Positions 50,771 through 60,283 of a stretch of 64,000 nt of DNA are shown piece by piece. Every line of letters starts with the position of its first letter. The first letter of the stretch is position 1. Origin of the DNA: an uncultured Clostridia bacterium. GTDB taxonomy: Bacteria; Bacillota; Clostridia; UBA1381. The notes under the pieces were generated by a model. It saw nothing but the letters and a program-made list of their open reading frames with translations, was not told where the DNA came from and searched no databases. The position numbers were made by a program, and so were the translations under genes. The stretch is taken from NCBI GenBank assembly GCA_944390495.1, contig CALXQE010000032.1:29266-93265 (forward strand). Direction: 5' to 3'.

Positions 50771-51925
50771 ATGAGTATATATATAATTGGTGTGGGTATG
50801 GGCGGTAAAAACGAACTTACCTTGGAAGCTTGGGAAAAAATAAATGAAGCGGATATTGTAATAGGTGCAAAAAGAATTACTGAACCATTTTCAAATGGTA
50901 AAAAAGTATTTTATGAATATGATGCAGATAAAATAACAGAAATATTAGCGAATGAAAGCTACAACAATGCGGCTATTCTGTTTTCTGGTGATGTATCTTT
51001 TTTCAGCGGTGCTAAAAAATTACAGAAAACATTAGAAAATGTAACGATTTTGCCGGGTATAAGCAGTATGTCATATTTTTGCGGTAAAATTGGTATGTCG
51101 TATGATAATATGAATGTTGTAAGTATGCACGGTCGAGATTGTAATATTGTAAGCGAAGTTAGGGGACATAAAAAAACATTTATGTTGTTTGGTGAAAATC
51201 CTTGCAAAAAACTATGTGAATATGGTCTTGGAGATGTTACGGTATATATCGGTGAAAATCTGTCATACGAAAACGAGAGAATACTAATAGGAAGTGCAGA
51301 AGAATTTAAGGACACTAAAACAGAACCTCTAAGCGTTGCTGTGATTATAAATGAAAATTATGACAGCAGAACAAGAATCGGTATATGTGACAGTGAATTT
51401 ATAACGGGAAATGTACCTATGACAAAGCGTGAAGTGCGTGCTGTCAGCATGTCAATGCTTGAGATTCGTGATGATGATATTTGTATTGATATAGGTGCCG
51501 GTACAGGTTCTGTTACGGTGGAAATGGCTCTTGCGGCAATGAAAGGGAAAGTCTATGCCGTTGAAAAAAACATTGAAGCAGTTACGCTTATAAAAAAGAA
51601 TTTGGTTAAGTTTCATACTGATAATGTGGAAGTTTTGCAGGGAGAAGCGACAGCAGTTATCCCTGATTTACCTAAGGCAGATAAGCTTTTTATAGGAGGT
51701 TCTTCAGGTAATCTTGAAAAAATAGTAGAAATGTGTGATTGCAGAAAAGTGGTTATCAATGCTATAACTATTGAAACGCTATTGGAGGCTGTTACTGCTT
51801 TAAAAAAATTCGGATATGATTTTACTGTAACGCAGGTGAGTGTTGCAAGAGGGAAAAAGGTCGGTTCGTATAATATGATGACTGCCTTAAATCCTATATT
51901 TATATTGTGTGGTGATAAAGAATGA
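50771..51925 (+). CDS. cbiET: Fused cobalt-precorrin-7 methyltransferase/decarboxylase CbiET
   Basis: 384 residues with two catalytic modules. Residues about 1-190 are CbiE, a tetrapyrrole methylase that methylates C5 (GVGMGGKNELTLEAW, LFSGDVSFFSGAKKL, LPGISSMSYFCGKIG). Residues about 195-384 are CbiT, a SAM-dependent C15 methyltransferase and C12 decarboxylase (MTKREVRAVSMSML, then IDIGAGTGSVTVEMA). The fusion is known as CobL in aerobic organisms and also occurs in Firmicutes. Its stop overlaps cbiA by 4 nt. Confidence 0.95.
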   Translation: MSIYIIGVGMGGKNELTLEAWEKINEADIVIGAKRITEPFSNGKKVFYEYDADKITEILANESYNNAAILFSGDVSFFSGAKKLQKTLENVTILPGISSMSYFCGKIGMSYDNMNVVSMHGRDCNIVSEVRGHKKTFMLFGENPCKKLCEYGLGDVTVYIGENLSYENERILIGSAEEFKDTKTEPLSVAVIINENYDSRTRIGICDSEFITGNVPMTKREVRAVSMSMLEIRDDDICIDIGAGTGSVTVEMALAAMKGKVYAVEKNIEAVTLIKKNLVKFHTDNVEVLQGEATAVIPDLPKADKLFIGGSSGNLEKIVEMCDCRKVVINAITIETLLEAVTALKKFGYDFTVTQVSVARGKKVGSYNMMTALNPIFILCGDKE

Positions 51926-53265
51926 AAAGAATAATGTTTGCCGGTACAAACAGCGGCTGCGGCAAGACAACAATTACCTGTGCTGTCTTGCAGTCATTGG
52001 TAAACAGAAAAATAGATGTAACATCATTTAAGTGCGGACCTGACTACATAGACCCATTGTTTCACAAAAATATTATAGGAACGCCTTCATATAATCTTGA
52101 CAGTTATCTTTTTGACGAAGAAACAATAAAATACCTTTTAATAAAGAACTGCGGTGATATATCTATCATAGAGGGCGTAATGGGATTTTACGATGGTATG
52201 GGATTTACCGAAAAAGGAAGTACATACGATATATCAAAAGTAACCGATACCGATGTTATTCTTGTTATAAACGGACGCGGAATGAGTTTGTCGCTTATGG
52301 CTCAAATAAAGGGTTTTAAAGAGTTTAGGGATAACAATATAAAGGGTGTCATATTTAATAATATTTCAGAGAGTGTATATAAAAACGTCGCAGACGAGGT
52401 GAAAAAAATAGGTTTAAAGCCGCTTGGGTTCATGCCGAGATTAAAGGAGATTGCCGTTGAAAGCAGGCACTTAGGTCTTGTAACACCGGATGAAATTGAC
52501 GGGTTAAAGGACAAAATGAAGATTCTGTCAGATTATGCAGAAAGGTATATTGATATAGACGGCATACTCGAACTTGCCGAAAACAGCAGGGACATAAAAA
52601 CGAACTATGAAAAAGAACATAAAATAAGCGATGTAACGATTGCCGTTACAAAGGACAGGGCATTTTGTTTTATGTACGAGGATAATTTGAATTTACTTCG
52701 TGAAATGGGTGCAAATATTGTAACATTTAGTCCGCTGAAAAATGAACCTGTCCCTGAATGTGACGGGCTTATTATATGCGGAGGTTATCCTGAAATTTAT
52801 GCAAGTGTACTTGAAAGAAATCAGGTGACACTAAATTCTGTTAAGGAAAATATAGAAAATGGTATTCCGTGTATAGCAGAGTGCGGGGGCTTTATGTATC
52901 TTCATGATACAATGGAGGATATAGGCGGTGTTAAGCACAAGACTGCGGGAATAGTTAATGGTGATTGTTACAAAACAGACTCACTTCAAAATTTCGGGTA
53001 TATGGAAATGTGTGCAAACCGTGATAATATACTCTGTAAAAAGGGCGAAACAATACGTGCAAGGGAATTTCACTATTTTAAAAGTGACAGTGAAGGTGAT
53101 TGTTTTACGGCAGTTAAATCAAACGGTAAGACATGGAATCTTGGAAATGAATATAAAAATACCTTTGCGTCTTTTGCACATTTGCATTTTTACGCAAATA
53201 CAAAGGCAGCAGAAAATTTTATTAAACATTGTGAGGAATTCAAATGTACAAAGCAAGAAAATTAG
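51922..53265 (+). CDS. cbiA: Cobyrinic acid a,c-diamide synthase CbiA
   Basis: 447 residues. It amidates the a and c side chains using glutamine and ATP. An N-terminal dethiobiotin-synthetase-like P-loop domain (GTNSGCGKTTI, KCGPDYIDPLFH) is followed by a glutamine amidotransferase class I domain (about 245-447) with LIICGGYPEIYA and the nucleophile Cys in CIAECGGFMYLH; the catalytic His is in ASFAHLHF. The C-terminus overlaps cobT by 22 nt. Confidence 0.95.
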   Translation: MKRIMFAGTNSGCGKTTITCAVLQSLVNRKIDVTSFKCGPDYIDPLFHKNIIGTPSYNLDSYLFDEETIKYLLIKNCGDISIIEGVMGFYDGMGFTEKGSTYDISKVTDTDVILVINGRGMSLSLMAQIKGFKEFRDNNIKGVIFNNISESVYKNVADEVKKIGLKPLGFMPRLKEIAVESRHLGLVTPDEIDGLKDKMKILSDYAERYIDIDGILELAENSRDIKTNYEKEHKISDVTIAVTKDRAFCFMYEDNLNLLREMGANIVTFSPLKNEPVPECDGLIICGGYPEIYASVLERNQVTLNSVKENIENGIPCIAECGGFMYLHDTMEDIGGVKHKTAGIVNGDCYKTDSLQNFGYMEMCANRDNILCKKGETIRAREFHYFKSDSEGDCFTAVKSNGKTWNLGNEYKNTFASFAHLHFYANTKAAENFIKHCEEFKCTKQEN

Positions 53266-54278
53266 ACAGAGGGGCTATGGACAGAGCTTCTGAAAAATGG
53301 AACAGCGTGGCAAAACCGTTGCATAGTCTGGGTGTTTTTGAAGATATAGTTATAAATATTGCAGGTATACAAGGAACAGAAAATATCAGCATAGACAAAA
53401 GATGTGTACTTGTGATGTGCAGTGACAACGGAGTTGTTTGTGAAGGCGTGACGCAGACAGGACAGGAGGTTACTGCAATAGTTACGGAAAATTTTGCAAA
53501 GGGTGACACAAGCGTATGTAAAATGGCACATTTTGCAAATGCAGAGGTTTTTGCTGTTGACGTTGGTGTGAGTCGTGATGTTGAAGGAGTCATAAATAAA
53601 AAAATATCCTACGGAACAAAAAATATGTACCGTGAAAGTGCTATGACTTACAGTGAGGCACAAAAGGCTATTGATACAGGAATTGAATGTGTAAAAGAGC
53701 TTAAAGAAAAGGGATATAAAATTATAGTTACAGGTGAAATGGGTATAGGCAACACCACAACATCTGCGGCTGTGGTAAGTGTACTTGCAGGAATAGAGCC
53801 TGAAGAAATTACAGGCAGAGGTGCAGGACTTTCATCAGATGGTTTAAAAAGAAAAATAGAGGTTATAAAGGGTGCAATAGAACTTAATAAACCTGATAAA
53901 AATGACGCTGTTGATGTTCTGGCAAAGGTTGGCGGATACGATATAGCCGCCCTTTGCGGTGTGTTCTTAGGCGGAATTATTTACGGTGTACCTATCGTTA
54001 TAGACGGATTTATTTCTGCTGCTGCGGCTCTTTGTGCATATAAAATATGCAAAGAAAGCCGTAATTTTATGATTGCGTCCCATGTGTCTGGTGAAAACGG
54101 TGCAGCCAATATCCTTAAAATTTTAGATAAAAAAGCGCCTATAAATGCGGGTATGTGTTTAGGTGAGGGTACAGGCGGAGCTATGCTGCTGCCGCTTTTA
54201 GACAGTGTGTTGTGTGTATATAATGAAATGTCAACTTTCAGTGACATAAATGTGGAACAATACAAGGAGCTTAAATAA
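53244..54278 (+). CDS. cobT: Nicotinate-nucleotide-dimethylbenzimidazole phosphoribosyltransferase CobT
   Basis: 344 residues. It activates the lower-ligand base as alpha-ribazole phosphate. CSDNGVVCEGVTQTGQEV, GEMGIGNTTTSAAV, ITGRGAGLS and the catalytic Glu region AGMCLGEGTGGAM are all there. No gene for dimethylbenzimidazole synthesis (bluB or bza) is in the window, so the base may be made elsewhere or scavenged. It overlaps cbiA upstream and cobU downstream (1 nt). Confidence 0.95.
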   Translation: MYKARKLDRGAMDRASEKWNSVAKPLHSLGVFEDIVINIAGIQGTENISIDKRCVLVMCSDNGVVCEGVTQTGQEVTAIVTENFAKGDTSVCKMAHFANAEVFAVDVGVSRDVEGVINKKISYGTKNMYRESAMTYSEAQKAIDTGIECVKELKEKGYKIIVTGEMGIGNTTTSAAVVSVLAGIEPEEITGRGAGLSSDGLKRKIEVIKGAIELNKPDKNDAVDVLAKVGGYDIAALCGVFLGGIIYGVPIVIDGFISAAAALCAYKICKESRNFMIASHVSGENGAANILKILDKKAPINAGMCLGEGTGGAMLLPLLDSVLCVYNEMSTFSDINVEQYKELK

Positions 54279-54757
54279 TGTTTATTTTAGTTACTGGCGG
54301 CAGCGGCAGTGGTAAAAGTGAATTTGCTGAAAATTATGCGTGTAAGTTTAAAGGTGATAAGGTATATATTGCCACAATGCAGCCTTTTGGAAGTGAGGAC
54401 AGAATAGAAAGACACAGAAAAATGCGTGAGGGTAAAGGTTTTCGCACGGCAGAGTGTTACGGAAAACTTGATGTAGATAAAGCGGACGTATTTTTGCTTG
54501 AATGTGTATCAAACTTTACTGCGAATATGGTATTTTCACTTGGAATAAAATCAACAGATGAAATCATAAAAGAAATTTTAAACTTAAATTGTAAAACTCT
54601 TGTTGCAGTTACAAACGAAATATTTTCAGACGGAATAGAATATGACAATGAAACAGAAGAATATATGCGTATTTTAGGAGAAGTAAACAGACGTCTTGCA
54701 AAGGTATCAGATGAGGTTTATGAAGTTGTATACGGAAGGGCGGTTAGGATAAAGTGA
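54278..54757 (+). CDS. cobU: CobU-like adenosylcobinamide kinase/guanylyltransferase, copy 1
   Basis: 159 residues, slightly shorter than usual. The P-loop GGSGSGKSEFAE and the guanylylated-His region (DRIERHRKMR) are intact. The later block, usually NEVGxGIVPxxxxxRxFRDxxG, is degenerate here (TNEIFSDGIEYDNETEE), although the tail YEVVYGRAVRIK is recognisable. In the normal enzyme this block is part of the active site. A second, shorter CobU-like gene lies one gene downstream and has the opposite pattern. The gene overlaps cobT by one base and cobS by four. Confidence 0.85.
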   Translation: MFILVTGGSGSGKSEFAENYACKFKGDKVYIATMQPFGSEDRIERHRKMREGKGFRTAECYGKLDVDKADVFLLECVSNFTANMVFSLGIKSTDEIIKEILNLNCKTLVAVTNEIFSDGIEYDNETEEYMRILGEVNRRLAKVSDEVYEVVYGRAVRIK

Positions 54758-55515
54758 ATATTATAAAATCATTCATTATAGCATTTTCTATGTATTCAAA
54801 GATACCAATGCCAAAGATAGAATGGGAGAAACAAAGCATGAAGTATGCAATTTGCTTTTTTCCTGTTATAGGTATCGTGATAGGCATGGTATTTTTTGCG
54901 GTATATTATTTATGCGGTATTTTTAATGTAGGTGATGTTTTAAGAGCTGCTCTGATGACTGCTGTTCCCGTATTTATTTCGGGCGGTATACATATTGACG
55001 GATTTCTTGATACTACTGACGCACTATCGTCATACGGCGGCAGGGAAAAGAAACTTGAGATTTTAAAAGACCCGCATACAGGTGCATTTGCGATTATAGG
55101 TGCATGTATGTACTTTTTGCTGTTTTTTGCATTTCTTACGGAGGTTGACAGCAATGCGGCAGTAATAAGTATCGGTATTGGTTTTATCCTTTCAAGGGCA
55201 CTTAGCGGTTTAGGGGTAGGTATATTTAAGTGTGCTAAAAACAGCGGACTTTTACACACATTTAAAAGTGCATCGCATAGAAAAGCGGTTATTATTTCTA
55301 TGATTTTTTACATTCTGTTATGTATGGCAGCTTTGTGCTTTACAGGTGTTTATGGTATTGCAGTTATTGTGATGGCTTTTTTGTCGTTTTTGTGGTATCG
55401 GTATATTTCATACAAACAGTTCGGTGGTATAACAGGTGATATTGCAGGATACTTTGTATGTATAAGTGAGCTTTTATGTGTAGCGGCGGGAGGTTTATTA
55501 TGCGTCTTGTTGTAG
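54754..55515 (+). CDS. cobS: Adenosylcobinamide-GDP ribazoletransferase CobS
   Basis: 253 residues, integral membrane enzyme (six to seven helices) that joins the nucleotide loop to GDP-cobinamide. The diagnostic loop is HIDGFLDTTDALSSYGGREK, followed by LKDPHTGAFAIIG. The C-terminus has FGGITGDIAGY. GTG start overlapping the cobU stop (GTGA). The second cobU-like gene begins 16 nt before its end. Confidence 0.95.
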   Translation: MNIIKSFIIAFSMYSKIPMPKIEWEKQSMKYAICFFPVIGIVIGMVFFAVYYLCGIFNVGDVLRAALMTAVPVFISGGIHIDGFLDTTDALSSYGGREKKLEILKDPHTGAFAIIGACMYFLLFFAFLTEVDSNAAVISIGIGFILSRALSGLGVGIFKCAKNSGLLHTFKSASHRKAVIISMIFYILLCMAALCFTGVYGIAVIVMAFLSFLWYRYISYKQFGGITGDIAGYFVCISELLCVAAGGLLCVLL

Positions 55516-55865
55516 GCGGAAGATACAGCGGAAAAAGTGAATTTGTAAAAAGTGAGTATGGAATATCTGAAATTGTACAGGCAAACTATGACACTGTATT
55601 AAGTGAAAGTTGCGTAAGGGATTTTCATTTATTTATTAAAGAAATGATTAAAAATAATGATGATATAAATAAAATCATTGATGATATGTATAGATTAAAT
55701 CCTGATGTCACTATTATATCTGATGAAGTAGGTTTAGGCGTAGTTCCGATGGATAAATTTGAACGTATGTGGCGGGATGAGGTCGGACGGGCATATTCAA
55801 GAATCGGGGAAATATCTAAAAGCGTTGTAAGGGTTGTATGCGGAATAGGGTGCAGGATAAAATGA
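55500..55865 (+). CDS. Short CobU-like protein, copy 2
   Basis: About 121 residues. It has a P-loop (VGGRYSGKSEFV) and a well-conserved late CobU motif (DEVGLGVVPMDKFERMWRDEVG), but lacks the internal His-containing region (RIxxHR) needed for the guanylyltransferase step, being about 40 residues shorter than copy 1. GGGAGG lies six bases before the ATG at 55500. It overlaps cobS by 16 nt and cobC by 4. It could be a partner that completes the degenerate copy 1, a regulatory paralog, or a remnant. The tight overlaps and intact frame argue for expression. Confidence 0.75.
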   Translation: MRLVVGGRYSGKSEFVKSEYGISEIVQANYDTVLSESCVRDFHLFIKEMIKNNDDINKIIDDMYRLNPDVTIISDEVGLGVVPMDKFERMWRDEVGRAYSRIGEISKSVVRVVCGIGCRIK

Positions 55866-56419
55866 AGATAATACTTATACGTCACGGCAAGACAGAGGGA
55901 AACTATAAAAAAAGGTATATAGGAAAAACTGATGAACCGCTTTTCGATACAAAATCCATTGAGGGTGAATATCCAAAGTGTAATAATATAATATCAAGTC
56001 CACTCACAAGATGCATTGAAACTGCAAAATTTATATACCCAGGCAGAAATATTAGAATTTGTAATAATCTTCGGGAATGTGATTTCGGTGATTTTGAAAA
56101 TAAATCTTATGAGGATTTAAAGGACGATGAATATTACAAAAAATGGCTTAAAAGTATGGGGACTTTGCCGTTCCCGAACGGAGAAAGTCACGAAAGCTTT
56201 AAAAAGCGGTGCGTTAAAGGTTTTTATGAATGTCTTGACGGACGTGACACAGCATTTATAATTCACGGCGGAAGTATTATGGCGATTATGCAGGAACTTT
56301 TCGGCGGTGGATTTTACGATTATCAGGTTAAAAACGGAGGCGGTTACGTCTTTAGTATGAAAAGGAGAGAAAATGGTTATTTCACAGCTAACGGCACTTA
56401 TTATAGCATTCATTCTTGA
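55862..56419 (+). CDS. cobC: Alpha-ribazole phosphatase-like histidine phosphatase CobC
   Basis: 185 residues, histidine phosphatase (phosphoglycerate mutase) fold. Catalytic RHGKTEGN at the N-terminus, SSPLTRCIETAKF, the Glu in LRECDFGDFENKSY and the second His in FIIHGGSIM. It would remove the phosphate from alpha-ribazole phosphate or from cobalamin phosphate. The ATG at 55862 overlaps the preceding stop (ATGA). An upstream in-frame ATG at 55838 is inside the CobU-like gene and has no better ribosome binding site. Confidence 0.88.
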   Translation: MKIILIRHGKTEGNYKKRYIGKTDEPLFDTKSIEGEYPKCNNIISSPLTRCIETAKFIYPGRNIRICNNLRECDFGDFENKSYEDLKDDEYYKKWLKSMGTLPFPNGESHESFKKRCVKGFYECLDGRDTAFIIHGGSIMAIMQELFGGGFYDYQVKNGGGYVFSMKRRENGYFTANGTYYSIHS

Positions 56420-57341
56420 TTTGTGTTTTGGTGACCCTGATTTTAGATTTCATCCTATTAGAATTATAGGTAATTACATATCTTTATCGGAAAAAGTTTT
56501 AAGAAAGATATTTCCTAAAACAAAGTACGGCGAAACAGTTGCAGGAGGTATACTTGTAATAAAGGTGCTTTTTGTTTCATTTGCGGTGCCGTTTTTAATT
56601 TTATTTTTTTCATATAGATTAAATCGTTTTTTCGGTATTGGTGTGGAAAGTGTAATATGCTATTTTCTACTTGCGGCACGTTCGCTGTCTGATGCGGCTT
56701 TAAAGGTTTATAAGCCTTTAAAAATAGGCGACACAGAAACGGCACGGAAAAATGTGTCTATGATAGTGGGACGTGATACGGAAAGTCTTGACGATGTTGG
56801 AATAACAAAGGCGGCTGTTGAAACGGTGGCTGAAAATACGTCAGACGGAATTGTGGCACCTATTATATACATGGCAATAGGCGGCGGTGTTTTAGGTTTT
56901 ATGTACAAGGCTGTAAACACAATGGATTCAATGGTTGGATATAAAAATGACAGGTATATAAATTTTGGTAAAATAGCGGCAAAACTTGATGATATTGCAA
57001 ATTTTATACCCTCAAGAATATCTGCATATTTAATGATTTTATCAGCATATATTTTAAGATTTGACGGAAAAGGTGCTTTTAAAATACATAAACGTGACTG
57101 CCGCAGACATGCAAGTCCAAATTCTGCACAGACGGAATCTGTTACGGCAGGAGCACTTGGAATACAGCTTGCAGGTAATGCGTATTATTTCGGCAAGCTT
57201 TATAAAAAGCCTTTTATAGGTGATAAAAAACGTGATATAGAATATGAGGACATAAAAAAAAGCATAAAGCTGATGTATTTAACATCTGTTATTACACTTA
57301 TATTATGTATTTTAGTAAAGTTAATTGTAGGAGTTTTGTAG
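56373..57341 (+). CDS. cbiB: Adenosylcobinamide-phosphate synthase CbiB
   Basis: 322 residues, membrane protein with four to five helices that attaches aminopropanol phosphate to cobyric acid. LDLCFGDPDFRFHPIR at the start, GRDTESLDDVGITKAAVETVAENTSDGI in the middle (shown in parts: VETVAENTSDG, APIIYMAIGG), TMDSMVGYKNDRY and SPNSAQTESVTAGALGIQLAG-type block (NSAQTESVTAGAL). AGGAGAG precedes the ATG. It overlaps cobC by 47 nt, the longest overlap of the operon. Confidence 0.95.
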   Translation: MVISQLTALIIAFILDLCFGDPDFRFHPIRIIGNYISLSEKVLRKIFPKTKYGETVAGGILVIKVLFVSFAVPFLILFFSYRLNRFFGIGVESVICYFLLAARSLSDAALKVYKPLKIGDTETARKNVSMIVGRDTESLDDVGITKAAVETVAENTSDGIVAPIIYMAIGGGVLGFMYKAVNTMDSMVGYKNDRYINFGKIAAKLDDIANFIPSRISAYLMILSAYILRFDGKGAFKIHKRDCRRHASPNSAQTESVTAGALGIQLAGNAYYFGKLYKKPFIGDKKRDIEYEDIKKSIKLMYLTSVITLILCILVKLIVGVL

Positions 57342-58328
57342 ATGGAAAAGTATTGTCACGGCGGTGATATTTACAGAAATAAAGTAAAAATTGATTTTTC
57401 GGTAAATACCAATCCCCTTGGTATAAGTGAAAGTGTAAAACGTGCTGTTATTGATGGTTATAATGGTTTTGGAGTGTATCCTGACAGTGAATATGAGCTT
57501 CTTAGAAACAGCATAGCCAAAAAAGAAAAAGTACTTCCTTCTAATGTGGTTTGCTCAAACGGCGCGGCTGAAATGATTTATGCTGTCATAAGGGCTGTTA
57601 TGCCTAAAAGGGCAATTTTACCGATGCCAACCTTTTCAGAGTATAAAAGGGCACTTAAAAGTGTGGGTTGTGATATAACATATTACAAATTAAAGGAAGA
57701 TAACGGTTTTAAAATAGACCAAGGATTTATAGATGCTTCTCGTGGTATGGATATGACTTTTATATGTAATCCTAATAATCCTACGGGAGCTGTGGCAGAT
57801 AGAAAAATAATTGAAAATATAAAATGTATGTGTATAGTAGACGAATGTTTTGCGGACTTCTCCCAAACATATTCAATGAAAGGCACTTTTCCTGTAATAA
57901 AGGCGTTTACAAAAACTTATGCAATGGCTGGATTAAGACTCGGTTATATGATATGTGATGAGGATTTTGCAAAAAAGGTGAGGGAGCAAATGCCTATGTG
58001 GAACGTTTCATCTCCTGCACAGGCAGCAGGTATTGCGGCACTTAAAGAAGATAAGTATATAAATGAGAGCATAAATCTGATAAAAAAAGAACGCAAATAT
58101 TTAACAGATGAACTGTTGGGTATGGGGTATAAAGTTTTCCCGTCAGAGGCGAATTTTATTTTATTTAAAGGTAAAAAGGGGTTATATGAAAAACTTTTGC
58201 AAAGCGGAATACTTATACGCAAATGCGAAAACTTTATAGGGCTTAATGAACAATTTTACCGTATTGCTGTAAAAACGCATGAGGAAAACATAGAACTTAT
58301 AAGAAAGCTTGGTGAAATCAGTGGCTAA
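57342..58328 (+). CDS. cobD: L-threonine-O-3-phosphate decarboxylase CobD
   Basis: 328 residues, PLP enzyme of aminotransferase fold type I that makes aminopropanol phosphate. [10 protein letters not shown], the PLP-phosphate region [20 protein letters not shown], the Asp in IVDECFADF, the PLP-lysine [14 protein letters not shown] and the Arg near YRIAVKT fit CobD and the related histidinol-phosphate aminotransferase. Its position after cbiB decides for CobD. It overlaps the cbiP start by 8 nt. Confidence 0.92.
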   Translation: MEKYCHGGDIYRNKVKIDFSVNTNPLGISESVKRAVIDGYNGFGVYPDSEYELLRNSIAKKEKVLPSNVVCSNGAAEMIYAVIRAVMPKRAILPMPTFSEYKRALKSVGCDITYYKLKEDNGFKIDQGFIDASRGMDMTFICNPNNPTGAVADRKIIENIKCMCIVDECFADFSQTYSMKGTFPVIKAFTKTYAMAGLRLGYMICDEDFAKKVREQMPMWNVSSPAQAAGIAALKEDKYINESINLIKKERKYLTDELLGMGYKVFPSEANFILFKGKKGLYEKLLQSGILIRKCENFIGLNEQFYRIAVKTHEENIELIRKLGEISG

Positions 58329-59784
58329 AGTGATAATGATACAGGGCACAATGTCAAATGCCGGAAAGAGCGTAATTGCGGCGGCACTGTGCAGAATATT
58401 TAAACAGGACGGATACCGTGTGGCACCATTTAAGTCACAGAATATGGCATTAAATTCATACATAACAAAAGACGGTCTTGAAATGGGCAGGGCACAGGTA
58501 ATGCAGTCACAGGCGGCAGGAATAGAACCAAGTGTATATATGAACCCTATACTTTTAAAGCCAACCACCGACAAAGGCTCGCAGGTTATTGTAAACGGTG
58601 AGGTACGCTGTGATATGACGGCTGCTGATTATTTTAAATATAAAAAACAGCTTATTCCTGAAATTATGAGTGCGTATAATAAGCTAAGTGAGGAATACGA
58701 CATTATAGTTATTGAAGGTGCAGGAAGTCCGGCAGAGATTAATTTAAAACAAGATGATATTGTAAATATGGGTATGGCAAAAATGGCAGACGCACCTGTA
58801 CTTTTGGTAGGTGATATTGACAGAGGCGGTGTATTTGCACAGCTTTACGGTACAGTTATGCTTCTTGATGAAGATGAAAAAGAGAGGATTAAAGGTGTTG
58901 TTATAAACAAGTTTAGAGGCGATAAATCTATTTTACAGCCGGGTCTTGATGAGATTAATAATCTTACAAATAAGCCTGTGGTAGGAGTTGTACCCTACGG
59001 TAATTTTGATATAGACGACGAGGATAGTTTATCCGAAAGATTACAGAACAATAAAAAAGGTATAATTGACATAGCGGTTATTCATTTGCCGAAAATTTCA
59101 AATTTTACTGATTTTAATGTTTTTGAGCGTATTGACGGCGTATCGGTGAGGTATATTAAAAGTGTACGAGAGCTTAAAAATCCTGATATGATAATCATTC
59201 CGGGAAGCAAAAGCACAATTACTGATTTACTTTGGATGCGTGAAAACGGACTTGAAGGGGCGATTAAAAAAAGCAGGTGCGTTGTTTTTGGTATTTGCGG
59301 CGGTTATCAGATGCTCGGGAGTAGGATAATTGACGATGTAAATGCTGAAAGCGGCGGTGAAGTAAGAGGTATGGAGCTTTTACCGATTGTGACACAGTTT
59401 GGCAGTGAAAAAACACGAACACGTGTAAAGGGTAAATTTAAAAATATAGACGGTGTATTAAAGTCTTTAAGAGATGTAGAATTTGAAGGGTACGAGATAC
59501 ACATGGGACAAAGTACTGCAATGGAAATGACAGAGCTTGACAACGGAAAACATGACGGTTATTGTAAAAACAATGTGTACGGAAGTTATGTTCATGGGAT
59601 TTTTGATAAATGTGCCGCTCAAATTATAAAATGCCTATGTTATGAAAAGGGCATTGACATGGGAGAAATAAGCAATATAGACAATGACGCTTTGCGTGAG
59701 AAAGAATACGACAGGCTTGCTGATATGGTAAGGGAAAACATTGATATGGAAATGATTTATAAAATCCTAAACAGGGAGGTATAG
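58321..59784 (+). CDS. cbiP: Cobyric acid synthase CbiP
   Basis: About 487 residues. It amidates four further side chains. The P-loop is [11 protein letters not shown], followed by [24 protein letters not shown] block ([13 protein letters not shown]), [13 protein letters not shown] and the class I glutamine amidotransferase domain (about 250-487; [10 protein letters not shown], nucleophile [14 protein letters not shown], His in SYVHGIFD). I choose the GTG at 58321, six bases behind GGTGA, giving the usual [10 protein letters not shown] start; a TTG at 58309 is possible. Confidence 0.95.
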   Translation: MAKVIMIQGTMSNAGKSVIAAALCRIFKQDGYRVAPFKSQNMALNSYITKDGLEMGRAQVMQSQAAGIEPSVYMNPILLKPTTDKGSQVIVNGEVRCDMTAADYFKYKKQLIPEIMSAYNKLSEEYDIIVIEGAGSPAEINLKQDDIVNMGMAKMADAPVLLVGDIDRGGVFAQLYGTVMLLDEDEKERIKGVVINKFRGDKSILQPGLDEINNLTNKPVVGVVPYGNFDIDDEDSLSERLQNNKKGIIDIAVIHLPKISNFTDFNVFERIDGVSVRYIKSVRELKNPDMIIIPGSKSTITDLLWMRENGLEGAIKKSRCVVFGICGGYQMLGSRIIDDVNAESGGEVRGMELLPIVTQFGSEKTRTRVKGKFKNIDGVLKSLRDVEFEGYEIHMGQSTAMEMTELDNGKHDGYCKNNVYGSYVHGIFDKCAAQIIKCLCYEKGIDMGEISNIDNDALREKEYDRLADMVRENIDMEMIYKILNREV

Positions 59785-59785
59785 T

Positions 59786-60283
59786 ATGATACACATTTAC
59801 TGCGGCGACGGCAAAGGAAAGACAACTGCCTCAATAGGTTTATCTGTAAGAATGGCAGGATACGGAAAGAAAGTCCTATTTGTTCAGTTTTTAAAAGGGT
59901 CATATACAGGTGAACTTGAAATACTAAAAGAAAATGTTAAAGTAATGAGATGTGATAAAAATTACGGTTTTTTCAGAAGTATGTCAGATGAGAATAAAGA
60001 AAATATAACGAAAAATCACAATGATAATTTAAGCTATGTTATTAAAAATATGAATGATTTTGATATGATAGTTCTTGATGAAATTTTTGTGGCGTATAAT
60101 TACGGACTTTGTGATAAGGATATGGTGCGTGAAATAGTGAAAAGTTACATCGGTGAACTCGTACTTACAGGTCGTGACCCTGATGAATGGTTTATTGAAA
60201 AAGCTGACTATGTTTCGGAGATTAAAAAGATAAAGCACCCTTACGATAGGGGTATAACCGCAAGAGAGGGAGTAGAATTTTAA
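59786..60283 (+). CDS. cobO: Cob(I)yrinic acid a,c-diamide adenosyltransferase (BtuR/CobO type)
   Basis: 165 residues, P-loop adenosyltransferase that adds the upper 5'-deoxyadenosyl ligand. IYCGDGKGKTTASIGLSVR contains the reversed-type ATP loop, then VQFLKG, VLDEIFVA and LTGRDPDEWFIEKADYV. GGGAGG lies eight bases before the ATG. It overlaps cbiC by one base. Confidence 0.95.
   Translation: MIHIYCGDGKGKTTASIGLSVRMAGYGKKVLFVQFLKGSYTGELEILKENVKVMRCDKNYGFFRSMSDENKENITKNHNDNLSYVIKNMNDFDMIVLDEIFVAYNYGLCDKDMVREIVKSYIGELVLTGRDPDEWFIEKADYVSEIKKIKHPYDRGITAREGVEF

Noticed and set aside
54278..55865. The two CobU-like genes as one cobU broken by a frameshift
   Set aside because: A complete cobS gene lies between them, each has its own start signal and P-loop, and the order does not fit a simple break.
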